The notes beneath the pieces were generated by a model. The model saw nothing but the letters and a program-made list of their open reading frames with translations. It had not been told where the DNA came from and searched no databases. This document shows positions 1-6,689 of a DNA stretch of 47,013 bases, piece after piece (position 1 is the stretch's first letter; each line of letters starts with the position of its first letter). This DNA comes from Streptomyces sp. McG3 (GTDB lineage: Bacteria; Actinomycetota; Actinomycetes; Streptomycetales; Streptomycetaceae), in assembly GCF_018619185.1 (NCBI RefSeq), contig NZ_JAAXYC010000024.1:1-47013 (forward strand), read 5' to 3'. The position numbers and the translations under genes were made by a program.

Positions 1-2
1 CG

Positions 3-452
3 GCACAGGCGGCCCTCGGGGTCGGCGTGATCGTCGAGGACGGCCGGGGACGCGTACTGCTGGGCCGGCACCACAGCGGTACGTGGGAGCTGCCGGGCGG
101 GAAGGTCGACGCGACGCACGAGTCGATCGCCGCGGCGGCCGCCCGGGAGCTGCGCGAGGAGACGGGTCTGGTGGTCGACGAGGCGGCCGTGGACGTCGTC
201 GCGATGGTCCACGACGTGATCGGCGGGATCAACCGCGTCAGCATGGCGGCCGTCGTGCGGCTCGCCTCCGGTGTCCCCGAGGTGACCGAGCCGCACCTGA
301 TCAGCGCCTGGCGGTGGACCGCGCCCGAGGAACTGCCGGCCCCGCTGTTCGATCCGTCGGCACAGATCCTCGCGGCCTGGCGACCGGATCTGGGCATCAC
401 CCACCCGCCCGCGCATGTGCTGCGGATCGCCCGGGACGAGAACCGCGCCTGA
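3..452 (+). CDS. NUDIX hydrolase (5' end outside window)
   Basis: NUDIX-superfamily pyrophosphohydrolase, which hydrolyses a nucleoside diphosphate linked to another moiety; the substrate cannot be read from sequence. The reading frame is open to the left edge, and residues before the GTG at 27 ([12 protein letters not shown]) already look like the first strand of the fold, so the true start probably lies upstream. The Nudix box is seen as GGKVDATHE followed by RELREETGL. It keeps the catalytic REUxEE core but has six residues instead of the usual five between the Gly and the first Glu. The upstream segment GTWELPGG is also typical. No partner gene is visible. Confidence 0.85.
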   Translation, partial: AQAALGVGVIVEDGRGRVLLGRHHSGTWELPGGKVDATHESIAAAAARELREETGLVVDEAAVDVVAMVHDVIGGINRVSMAAVVRLASGVPEVTEPHLISAWRWTAPEELPAPLFDPSAQILAAWRPDLGITHPPAHVLRIARDENRA

Positions 453-554
453 CGCACCGCTCTCTCCGCTCGCGCGCTGCCCTGCTCCACAGATGCGGAC
501 CAATCGGCCCCAATGTATGAATAAGGGACCATCCGTGCGACAGGGAGTAGGCCC

Positions 555-959
555 ATGGACGATTACCCGCTCCTGGAAGTCTTTCTGACCATGCTGTACC
601 TGTTCCTCTGGGTCATGTGGTTCTTCCTGCTGTTCAAGGTCGTCACCGACCTCTTCCGGGACCACTCGCTGAACGGCTGGGCCAAGGCGGGCTGGCTGGT
701 CCTCGTCATCCTGCTGCCGTACCTGGGCGTACTGATCTACCTGATCGTCCGCGGTCGCAGCATGCACGAACGCGACGAGAAGCTGGCCAAGGACTCGGAG
801 GCGGCGTTCCGCAACTACGTGCGCGAAGCGGCCACGAGCCAGGGCGGATCCGGCGGCAGCGACCATGTGAAGGATCTGGCGAAGCTCGCCGAACTCAAGG
901 ACAAGGGCGCGCTCAACCCCGAGGAGTACGAGCGGGCGAAGGCGAAGCTGCTCGCCTGA
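555..959 (+). CDS. PLDc_N / SHOCT domain membrane protein
   Basis: A 134-residue protein with two hydrophobic segments (about residues 8-30 and 44-65) matching the PLDc_N-type two-helix module. A polar linker with a Gly/Ser-rich stretch follows, then a C-terminal SHOCT motif (about residues 104-134: KLAELKDKGALNPEEYERAK). SHOCT is a short oligomerisation or protein-contact domain found at C-termini. The ATG at 555 is preceded by GGGAG at about 543. The role is unknown beyond a small membrane protein; such proteins are very common in Streptomyces. It stands alone, followed by a strong terminator hairpin. Confidence 0.8.
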   Translation: MDDYPLLEVFLTMLYLFLWVMWFFLLFKVVTDLFRDHSLNGWAKAGWLVLVILLPYLGVLIYLIVRGRSMHERDEKLAKDSEAAFRNYVREAATSQGGSGGSDHVKDLAKLAELKDKGALNPEEYERAKAKLLA

Positions 960-963
960 CGCA

Positions 964-1001
964 GGGCTCCGGCCCTGGCACGAGGCCGAGGGCCGGAGCC
1001 C
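964..1001 (+). terminator. Rho-independent-like hairpin after SHOCT gene
   Basis: A perfect 13-bp inverted repeat (GGGCTCCGGCCCT / AGGGCCGGAGCCC) with a 12-nt loop begins 4 nt after the stop codon. There is no U-tract, as is usual in Streptomyces. Confidence 0.75.
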
Positions 1002-1062
1002 CGTTCGCGTGTTCTTCCACGTGTTCTATCGTGGGGTGACCTTCCAGGAGGAGCAGGCGTAC

Positions 1063-1455
1063 ATGAGGCGAGCGACGACCCCCGCGGCGGCCACCGTCGC
1101 GCAGCGCGGTCTGCTCGCGCTCCTGGTGGCCGCGGTCGGCCTGCTCTGCCTGCTCGGCCGGTCCTCCTCGCCGCAGGACGTGCCCCCTTCCGGCTCGATC
1201 TCGGTATCGCAGGCGGCCTCGGCTGCCGCCGTGCAGCCCTCGGCCGACGAGGGATCCACTCCGTGCGACAGGAAAACGGCGGTCGCCGAGAGCGTCGCGC
1301 CGCGCTCCGACGCCGCTGCTGGGGCCCTCCCGGCGGCCGGTTCGCCGCAGTGGACGGACGGCCCCGTACCGGCGGCCGGTACGGGTGCCTCGTTCTGCCG
1401 CGGCGGCCCCGCGCCACCTCATCCCGTCACCGCCTTCTCCGTTCTCCGGATGTAG
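1063..1455 (+). CDS. Small membrane-anchored protein, DUF6153-like
   Basis: A 130-residue protein with one N-terminal hydrophobic segment (about residues 14-34, LLALLVAAVGLLCLLG) followed by a Ser/Ala/Pro-rich low-complexity extracytoplasmic tail. It ends in AFSVLRM, which resembles the C-termini of DUF6153-type Streptomyces proteins; I am only moderately sure of that assignment. The ATG at 1063 is preferred over an upstream in-frame GTG at 1009 because AGGAGGAG lies 9-15 nt before it. It is 68 nt upstream of the CPVC membrane protein and probably co-transcribed. Function unknown. Confidence 0.6.
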   Translation: MRRATTPAAATVAQRGLLALLVAAVGLLCLLGRSSSPQDVPPSGSISVSQAASAAAVQPSADEGSTPCDRKTAVAESVAPRSDAAAGALPAAGSPQWTDGPVPAAGTGASFCRGGPAPPHPVTAFSVLRM

Positions 1456-1523
1456 GCCGGCCCTCGCGGTCGCGTCCTCGATCTCTTCCTTGATCTCTTC
1501 CATCCGGAAACGGAGATTTCCTC

Positions 1524-2060
1524 ATGTCCTCTTCCCGGCGCTCCTTCAGCCGGGCGGGCGAGGCGCTGCGCGCGTGGCAGGCCGGGCAGTGGCTGGTGGC
1601 GGGGCTCGGCGCCCTGGCCACGGCCGTCGCCGTCGGCGTACCCACCGATGTGGTGCCCACCCCCCTGTTCGGCCGCTCGGTCCCCGTGCAGTGGTGGAAC
1701 TATCCCGCCCTCGCCCTCACCGCCGTCCTGGCCGGACTCGTGCTGAGCACGTACGTCCGCCCGTCGGCCGCATCTCCGGCCGCATCGCCGTCCGCGCAAC
1801 CTCCCGGGACCGTCCGGGACGGCCGTATGGGGGCTCTCGGCGGGGTGCTGTCGTTCTTCGCCGTGGGCTGCCCCGTGTGCAACAAGCTCGTGCTCGTCCT
1901 CCTCGGGTCGTCCGGAGCGCTGAGCTACTGGGCTCCCCTGCAGCCGCTGTTCGCGGTCGCGTCCGTCGCGCTGCTCGCGGAAGCGGCGCTGCGGCGCCTC
2001 TCCACCCAGCGGCTGTGCCCGGTCGTGCGCGCTCCGGAGGCCGGCGTTCCGGGCGGCTGA
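1524..2060 (+). CDS. Four-helix membrane protein with CPVC motif
   Basis: A 178-residue integral membrane protein with about four hydrophobic segments (residues ~22-42, 58-76, 95-125, 130-150). The third contains FFAVGCPVCNKLVLVLLG, a CxxC pair placed within or at the edge of a helix. CxxC pairs in helices suggest metal binding or disulfide relay, but I do not recognise the family and assign no substrate. It is downstream of the DUF6153-like gene and is closed by a strong hairpin at 2067-2098. The polar loop (residues ~80-93) is Ala/Ser/Pro-rich. Confidence 0.65.
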   Translation: MSSSRRSFSRAGEALRAWQAGQWLVAGLGALATAVAVGVPTDVVPTPLFGRSVPVQWWNYPALALTAVLAGLVLSTYVRPSAASPAASPSAQPPGTVRDGRMGALGGVLSFFAVGCPVCNKLVLVLLGSSGALSYWAPLQPLFAVASVALLAEAALRRLSTQRLCPVVRAPEAGVPGG

Positions 2061-2066
2061 CCGGGC

Positions 2067-2098
2067 GGGCCGCAGGGGCACGGTCGCCCCTGCGGCCC
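2067..2098 (+). terminator. Strong hairpin after CPVC membrane protein
   Basis: A perfect 13-bp inverted repeat (GGGCCGCAGGGGC / GCCCCTGCGGCCC) with a 6-nt loop, starting 7 nt after the stop codon. Confidence 0.75.
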
Positions 2099-2499
2099 AC
2101 GCGACCGTGTACGCCGGCGGACAGCCCGCGACCGCCCCCGGCATCACCGGGGACGAGACGGACACCACGAGGATCACCTACGTGACCGCCTCGGGCACCG
2201 ACCGGGTCTTCGCCGCGACACGGGCGGCGGGCGGGGCCCGGACCGCGCGGTCCGCCGCGCCGGTGCGTGAGCGCGGACCGGCGCGCGGTGCGACGTGACT
2301 CGGCCTGCCGGACACCGCGCGGAACTCCCTCTACTACGCATTCCGTTGGGGAGCGATGCCGACGTCGGTCCCCGGATGGGCTCAGGGCCGGTTCGGGACG
2401 ACAGGATCTGAGACTACGACCCCTTGGCCCATGACCTCGACGAGTTCCACCGGCCGCTCGGTTACGAACCGACGCCCCCCTCCCGACCCGGCGCGGACG
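2099..2499. other. Gene-poor stretch with possible remnants
   Basis: No convincing gene. A short open frame at 2107-2298 has coding-like stretches (ITYVTASGTDRVFAA) but lacks a ribosome site and sits right after a terminator, so it may be a decayed fragment. The stretch ends with the degenerate tRNA 3'-end copy at 2394. Confidence 0.5.
2394..2434 (-). repeat. Degenerate tRNA-Pro 3'-end copy (old att site?)
   Basis: Read on the plus strand it begins CGGGACGACAGGAT, identical over 14 bases to the 3' acceptor arm and start of the T-arm of the tRNA-Pro at 17886-17959. It continues with scattered mismatches and regains an identical CGACCCCTT block and a CCC. Orientation matches the tRNA. Just upstream, CAGGGCCGGTTCGG resembles the left arm of the tRNA terminator at 17827. 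The simplest reading is an older displaced attachment site, further decayed than the copy at 3963. Confidence 0.5.
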
Positions 2500-3096
2500 C
2501 TACCCGAACGCCGGTGGCAGCACCTGATGCGATGGGGCCCGCTTCAGACTCGCCAGGTGGGTGTCGACCACCCGTACGGCCCAGTCCGTGCCCTCGCCCT
2601 GCCGGATCATGTGCAGAGCAAGCCCGTCCACCATCGCGTGCAGGCGCTCCGTCTCGACCCGGACGTCCTCCGGGCCCACCCCCAGGACGCGTACCACCCG
2701 TTCGCAGAGGTCCCTCACGGCTTGGTGCGCCCTGCGGTGCGTCGCACGCAGGTCGCCGTCCGCCATCGCCGCCGTGCCGAGGACCACGGTGATCTCCATC
2801 TCCAAGCGCCGGGGCTCATCGAGGGGCAGTAGTTCCAGCAGTACAGCCCGCGCCCAATCGGCGCCCGGCGCAATGGCGGCGACCCGGTCGGCCAGGCGCT
2901 CGACCACCATGTCGTACGCCCTGATCCGCAAGCTGGCCTGCGTCGGGAAGGTGTAGCGCAGCGAGCTCGGCGGCAGCCCCGCCTCGGCAGCGACCTTGCG
3001 CACCGACAGCGCCGGGATGCCCTCACGCACCAGAACTCTCCACGCCGCTTCCGCAACCCGGCGGTTGCGTTCATCGGTGTCGATCACACGAGGCAT
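2500..3096 (-). CDS. TetR-family transcriptional regulator
   Basis: A 198-residue regulator with an N-terminal TetR helix-turn-helix: an RNRRVAEAAWRVLVREG helix, then SVRKVAAEAGLPPSSLRYTF as the recognition region (residues ~32-51). The C-terminal all-helical ligand-binding domain is of ordinary length. It is transcribed away from two SMR exporter genes with 83 bp between start codons, the classical repressor/efflux arrangement, so a role as local repressor is inferred. A GACAAT box lies 6 nt before its ATG, so the transcript may be leaderless. The stop codon is CTA on the plus strand at 2500. Confidence 0.88.
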   Translation of the reverse strand: MPRVIDTDERNRRVAEAAWRVLVREGIPALSVRKVAAEAGLPPSSLRYTFPTQASLRIRAYDMVVERLADRVAAIAPGADWARAVLLELLPLDEPRRLEMEITVVLGTAAMADGDLRATHRRAHQAVRDLCERVVRVLGVGPEDVRVETERLHAMVDGLALHMIRQGEGTDWAVRVVDTHLASLKRAPSHQVLPPAFG

Positions 3097-3105
3097 GACG
3101 CCATT

Positions 3106-3139
3106 GTCGCACGACTGTGCGACTACGTGCTACCGTAGT
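3106..3139. promoter_or_regulatory. Overlapping palindromes, probable TetR operator
   Basis: Two perfect inverted repeats overlap between the divergent regulator and exporter genes. GTCGCACGACTGTGCGAC (3106-3123) has 7-bp arms and a 4-bp spacer. ACTACG-N6-CGTAGT lies at 3122-3139. A partial third copy, GGCACAGTCGTACGA, follows at about 3145-3159. Symmetry and position fit autoregulated TetR control of both transcripts. Confidence 0.6.
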
Positions 3140-3179
3140 TTTTGGCACAGTCGTACGAAAACATGGAGAGGAACTGCAC

Positions 3180-3494
3180 ATGGCGTGGATCGTCTTGATC
3201 GCCTCCGCTGTGCTGGAGGCTGTCTGGGCCACCGCCCTGGGGATGTCCCAGGGATTCCGGCGGCTCGTGCCGACCGCTGTCTTCGCCGTCGCCATGACGC
3301 TGAGCATGGCGGGCCTGGCCTATGCGATGACCTCGTTGCCCACCGGCACCGCTTACGCGGTGTGGGTCGGTATCGGTGCCGTCCTGACCGTCCTGATCGC
3401 CGCCGCGCGGGGCCAGGAGAGGCTGACACCCCTGCGCGCGGCCCTGCTGGCCGGCCTGATCGGCTTCGTCGTCGGACTGAAAGCGGTGAGCTGA
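3180..3494 (+). CDS. SMR-family exporter, subunit 1
   Basis: A 104-residue four-helix small multidrug resistance protein. Helix 1 carries the essential proton/substrate glutamate in ASAVLEAVWATALG (Glu at ~13), and helix 3 has GTAYAVWVGIGAVLTVL. The EAVWATALG signature resembles the Gdx/SugE (guanidinium) branch more than EmrE. The ATG at 3180 is chosen because GGAGAGG lies about 10 nt upstream; the in-frame GTG at 3117 would overlap the operator. It is followed after 1 nt by a second SMR gene, so the two probably form a heteromeric antiparallel exporter like other paired SMRs. Located in the cytoplasmic membrane. Confidence 0.88.
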   Translation: MAWIVLIASAVLEAVWATALGMSQGFRRLVPTAVFAVAMTLSMAGLAYAMTSLPTGTAYAVWVGIGAVLTVLIAAARGQERLTPLRAALLAGLIGFVVGLKAVS

Positions 3495-3495
3495 C

Positions 3496-3891
3496 ATGCC
3501 CTGGTTGATTCTCTTCATCAGTGCCGTGCTGGAGGCCGTCTGGGCCACCGCGCTCGGCGCCAGCGACGGTCTCTCCAAGCCCGTCGCGAGCGTGGTGTTC
3601 TTCATCGCGTTGGTCCTGAGCATGATCGGCCTGTCGCTCGCGGCGAAGCACATCCCCATCGGCGTCGCCTATGCCGTGTGGACCGGCACCGGTGCCGCCC
3701 TCACTGTGGCCTGGGCCATGTCCACCGGAGGCGAGGCGGCGAGCACGCTCAAGGTGCTGTTCCTGATCGGCATCATCGGCTGCATCGCCGGACTCAAGCT
3801 GTCCAAGCCGAGCCCGACCGGCAAGAACCCCCGCCCCCGTGGCACGGAAGACCAACCCGACAGCGCCGCGACACCGAACCAGACCCCTTGA
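3496..3891 (+). CDS. SMR-family exporter, subunit 2 (long C-terminal tail)
   Basis: A 131-residue SMR protein, closely similar to its upstream neighbour: SAVLEAVWATALG with the conserved Glu in helix 1, and GVAYAVWTGTGAALTV in helix 3. Four helices end near residue 103. The remaining ~28 residues (KPSPTGKNPRPRG and onward) form an unusual polar, Pro-rich cytoplasmic tail that its partner lacks. In paired SMR systems the two subunits are often asymmetric in this way. The start codon is 1 nt after the upstream stop, so translation is likely coupled. Likely controlled by the divergent TetR. Confidence 0.87.
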   Translation: MPWLILFISAVLEAVWATALGASDGLSKPVASVVFFIALVLSMIGLSLAAKHIPIGVAYAVWTGTGAALTVAWAMSTGGEAASTLKVLFLIGIIGCIAGLKLSKPSPTGKNPRPRGTEDQPDSAATPNQTP

Positions 3892-3962
3892 GATCCGTCC
3901 CGGGCGACCAGGGCGGGCACCGCCCGGTCGTCGCGTCGGCGAAGGTCGCCGACGTACGCGCT

Positions 3963-4017
3963 GCCCTGGATCTACGACTGTCTCCAGTCGGGACGACAGG
4001 ATGTGAACCTGCGACCC
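3963..4017 (-). repeat. Displaced tRNA-Pro 3' end (att direct repeat, left)
   Basis: These 55 bp match 17861-17915 with one mismatch (G at 4003 versus T at 17901). The repeat covers 25 bp downstream of the tRNA, including part of its terminator arm, and the last 30 nt of the tRNA. It lies in the same orientation as the intact gene. This is the expected signature of site-specific integration at a tRNA 3' end, so it marks the left border of a ~13.9-kb inserted segment. Confidence 0.85.
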
Positions 4018-4285
4018 TACTCGCCCACGCCCTCGACCACCGCTTCGGCGACGGATTCCGCACCGCCGTCGCCCGACAGCCCCGGGAGACGCCCGTGGAT
4101 CGCGCGGCCCGACGTCCCCGATCGTCGCCCCCGTCGGCGCCGGGCGCGGATGGGGTCGCCCGCAACGGCTGGTGATCCGGGTTCTGTGAGCGGATCTCCG
4201 ACGCCGTTGAAAGGGGCGGACGCGCGACCTCCGCAGGCGGCACGGTCGGTTTTCCCCGGACTCATCGCGATTCGGTGGCTGCGTG

Positions 4286-4322
4286 GAGGGTCTGTCCGGC
4301 GGATTCCGCCGGACAGACCCTC
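4286..4322. terminator. Perfect 18-bp inverted repeat
   Basis: Arms GAGGGTCTGTCCGGCGGA and its exact reverse complement are separated by a single T. The real loop would open a few pairs. It is symmetrical enough to act on either strand, but no adjacent intact gene obviously needs it. It could also be the end of a lost gene or an insertion-sequence end. Confidence 0.5.
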
Positions 4323-4447
4323 GGTCCCGGGGAGGGCTCAGCGTTTCAGCATGAAGGTACGGAACGCGAAGCCTCCCGCCTTTGCCAGATCACAGGTCGA
4401 CGGCCTGGCGATATCACGCCCGAGGGATGCCGGCCTCCGAATCCACG

Positions 4448-4582
4448 GCATGCACCTACCTCGTCGACCGGACCGCGACGAAACTCCGCTGGGACCTGAG
4501 CGCGGACGAGACCGAGCAGGCAGCCCTCCTGGAACTCGCCGAACCGTGCACCACGCCCGTCGTCGAGTACGAGCCAGCCGAC
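4448..4582 (+). pseudogene. Unidentified coding remnant
   Basis: One frame shows strong GC bias at third positions and protein-like composition for about 45 residues (LVDRTATKLRWDLSAD, then a Glu/Leu-rich helix and TTPVVEYEP). It then runs into a frame with no such bias. No start codon with a ribosome site is present. I do not recognise the family. It is read as a gene fragment left by rearrangement near the island border. Confidence 0.35.
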
Positions 4583-4812
4583 TCAAGGAGACGGCCCCAC
4601 CTTTGCCGCCGACGGCGGTCGCGGGGAAGCGGGAGGAGAGCTCGCCTTCCTCGTTCCCTGCCGCGCAGTGGTTCGCGCACGTTGATGTGCCAGGGCTGCT
4701 CGGCCACCTTCGCCGAACGGTGAAGGACCAGGGGCAGAGGGTGCCGCCCGCACATGCGTTCCGAGACTGAAAGACGTGCAGGAGCGCCAGCGGGATTGGG
4801 CAGGGAGGTGAA

Positions 4813-5589
4813 GTGCATATCGTCATTGCTGGCGGCCACGGCCGCGTCGCGCTCAAGCTCACACGTCTGCTCGCGGCCCGAGGGCACCGGATCTCCGGCA
4901 TCATCCGCCGTTCGGGACAGTCCGGCGCCCTCCGAGCGGCAGGCTCTCAACCTCTCCTCCTGGACCTGACCACCGCCACACCGTGGCAACTCGCCACAGC
5001 CCTGACCGGAGCAGACGCTGTCGCCTTCGCCGGCGGCATCGGGCGGGGAGGCAGCACCCGGGCGCACCCGGTCGACCGCGACGCTCCCCTCACCGTCGCG
5101 GACGCCGCCGAGCTCGCCGGTGTGCGCCGCTACCTCATGCTGTCCGCCCTGGGTGCCGACCCTGCGATGAAGTACCCGGCCGATCCTGAGATCCAGGCCT
5201 TCATGCGAGGGAAGGGCGAGGTCGACAAGGACCTCGCGTCCCGCTCAGCCTTGGACTGCACGATTCTGCGCCCCAGCTACTTCCGGGACGGACCGGGCAC
5301 CGGCCTGATCCGCCTCGCCGAGAGAACTGGCCCCGGTCAGGTGGACCGCGCGGACGTAGCCGCTGTCCTCGCCGCGCTGGTCGTGGCAACGGCGACGGCG
5401 GGCCGGACCCTGGAGCTCATCTCCGGCACCACACCGATCGACGAAGCCGTCGCCGCCGCCTGCCGCCGTTCGCCCGCCCACCTTCCTACGCCCCGCAGAG
5501 AGCAATCACGTCATGTCGACGGACCGGAAGCGGGCGGCCGGAGTAGCCACTTCGCAGGTGGTTGCCACGGGCCCTGCCCGCCCGCTTAG
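4813..5589 (+). CDS. Atypical SDR, NAD(P)-binding (NmrA/YhfK-like)
   Basis: The first ~215 residues form an NAD(P)-binding Rossmann protein of the atypical SDR type: GGHGRVALKL near the N-terminus (GxxGxxA), RYLMLSALGAD in the central strand, and CTILRPSYF near the end of the fold. The reaction is unknown; relatives include flavin reductases and redox sensors. The GTG at 4813 has GGGAGG upstream. The last ~40 residues (from about 5464) are Arg/His/Gly-rich and unlike the family, which usually stops near residue 218. The natural stop may therefore have been lost by rearrangement, producing a read-through tail. Confidence 0.75.
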   Translation: MHIVIAGGHGRVALKLTRLLAARGHRISGIIRRSGQSGALRAAGSQPLLLDLTTATPWQLATALTGADAVAFAGGIGRGGSTRAHPVDRDAPLTVADAAELAGVRRYLMLSALGADPAMKYPADPEIQAFMRGKGEVDKDLASRSALDCTILRPSYFRDGPGTGLIRLAERTGPGQVDRADVAAVLAALVVATATAGRTLELISGTTPIDEAVAAACRRSPAHLPTPRREQSRHVDGPEAGGRSSHFAGGCHGPCPPA

Positions 5590-5751
5590 AACCATTCCTC
5601 GCCGCCCCAGGGCCAGGGCGCAGTGCCGGTACATCTCCTTGCCTGCGTCGAAGGAGCGGGTCTCACCCTCGGCCAGGTGCTCGTCGCCGATCTCCAGCTC
5701 CTGCGGACTCAGCCCTGATCGAGCGGGTTCGACATGGCCCGTTCCGACCAC
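5506..5751 (-). CDS. Possible small ORF or gene remnant
   Basis: An 81-codon frame starting with GTG at 5751 and overlapping the end of the HD-domain gene. Its middle (PQELEIGDEHLAEGETRSF, then KEMYRHCALALG) looks like real protein, with acidic helices and good codon bias. The C-terminal third is low complexity and overlaps the SDR read-through tail on the other strand. I do not recognise it. It could be a truncated gene once translationally coupled to the HD gene. Confidence 0.3.
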   Translation of the reverse strand: MVGTGHVEPARSGLSPQELEIGDEHLAEGETRSFDAGKEMYRHCALALGRRGMVLSGRAGPVATTCEVATPAARFRSVDMT

Positions 5752-6314
5752 CCTCCCGCTACCAACTCCGCCGCCGCGCATCCTGGCTTCCGCTCCGCCT
5801 GGCCCTGGAACAGGTGCACGAAGGACTTGGCAAAGCCCCGTCGGGGATATGCCTCGACGAGCGCGTCCCTGAACGACGCGTCGAAGGCTTCCAGCCCCGA
5901 CCCGGAGACATCCGCGCTGGTCCCCACCTGCAACAGCCGACTCTCCACGTCTGTTTCCGGCGCAACGTCGTCCCGCATATGGAGCACGATCAGCTCGGCC
6001 GCCCGATGGCGCCTCTCGGTCGGCCAACCAAGACCGGCCGTGAAGAGCCGCGCCAAGTGGCCACCAGCCTCCTCGAACGACAGCGTGTGGCTGTCGAAAG
6101 GCGGAGTGAGAGCCAAGTCGTGCAGCAACGCCGAGACGAAGAACAGCTCCCGGTCGAAGGCGAGGCCACGTGTCTCCGCCCAGGCCGCACCGAAGAAGTA
6201 CGACCGCACAGAGTGGTGGTACAACGCGTCATCAGCGTATTCCTCACATACCAGTCGCGCTGCCTCTGCCGCCCGCCCCACAGGTACGCGCACTCCCGCA
6301 ACCTCGATCAACAT
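5709..6314 (-). CDS. HD-domain metal-dependent hydrolase (cyanamide-hydratase-like)
   Basis: A 201-residue HD-superfamily protein. Metal ligands are visible as His34 (YHHSVRSYFFGA) and the His65-Asp66 pair (SALLHDLALT), with a further His in ELIVLHM. The HSxRxYxFG spacing followed by LLHDLxLT resembles cyanamide hydratase-like HD proteins, but the substrate is not certain. The ATG at 6314 is chosen because AGGGGGCAGG precedes it; the longer upstream frame is low complexity. It is divergent from the barstar gene (105 bp between starts). Cytoplasmic, with no signal peptide. HD proteins and barstars often sit among island conflict genes; a functional link here is only inference. Confidence 0.8.
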   Translation of the reverse strand: MLIEVAGVRVPVGRAAEAARLVCEEYADDALYHHSVRSYFFGAAWAETRGLAFDRELFFVSALLHDLALTPPFDSHTLSFEEAGGHLARLFTAGLGWPTERRHRAAELIVLHMRDDVAPETDVESRLLQVGTSADVSGSGLEAFDASFRDALVEAYPRRGFAKSFVHLFQGQAERKPGCAAAELVAGGWSERAMSNPLDQG

Positions 6315-6407
6315 CTGCCTGCCCCCTTGCAACCGAACGTGATTTCGCGATGTGCAGCGTAGTAGTGCTTCGTTGGGTCTGCCGTCTTCGAGGACGCGGC
6401 TGGTGCC

Positions 6408-6419
6408 TAAGATGCGGTC
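6408..6419 (+). promoter_or_regulatory. -10 box of a probably leaderless barstar transcript
   Basis: TAAGAT at 6408-6413 ends 6 nt before the ATG, and there is no purine-rich ribosome site. This is the usual spacing for leaderless transcription in actinobacteria. No clear -35 element was identified. Confidence 0.5.
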
Positions 6420-6689
6420 ATGGTGACCATCGACGTAGCTTCGGTCGCGAACGAGGACGAACTGCATCGGCTGCTTCAGCGCGAGTTCGACTTTCCGGAC
6501 TTCTACGGCCGGAACTGGAGTGCCTTCTGGGACGCCGTCAGCGGCCTCGTTCTCGTCCCTGAACACGTGCGTTTCGCGGGTTGGGAGCTGTTGGCCGAGC
6601 GTGTGCCGGGCGGGGCCAAGATGCTGACCGATTGCCTTGATCGTTACCGCGACCTCCATCGGCCGGGTCTTCGGGTGGAGTACCTGTAG
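6420..6689 (+). CDS. Barstar-family inhibitor (orphan)
   Basis: An 89-residue barstar-fold protein. It shows the family core NEDELHRLLQREFDFPDFYG then NWSAFWDAV (residues ~11-42). The FYGxNWxAFWD segment is the part that plugs the barnase active site in the known complex. The length is normal for the family. No barnase or other RNase gene is seen within several kb, so it is an orphan immunity-like gene or inhibits an unlinked host RNase. It is divergent from the HD-domain gene inside the tRNA island. Confidence 0.85.
   Translation: MVTIDVASVANEDELHRLLQREFDFPDFYGRNWSAFWDAVSGLVLVPEHVRFAGWELLAERVPGGAKMLTDCLDRYRDLHRPGLRVEYL

Larger units (their letters stand above)
4018..4812. other. Gene-poor island border region
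   Basis: No intact gene is supported here. It contains a hairpin at 4286-4322 and a short coding-like remnant at 4448-4582; the rest has no consistent codon bias in any frame that I can see. Confidence 0.5.

Noticed and set aside
2107..2298. 63-codon frame after the terminator, with a short protein-like stretch
   Set aside because: No ribosome site, begins within 10 bp of a terminator stem, low-complexity end; kept only as a possible remnant in the intergenic note.
4003..4770. 255-codon plus-strand frame across the island border
   Set aside because: Arg/Pro-rich, crosses the att repeat and a perfect hairpin, no domain or ribosome site.
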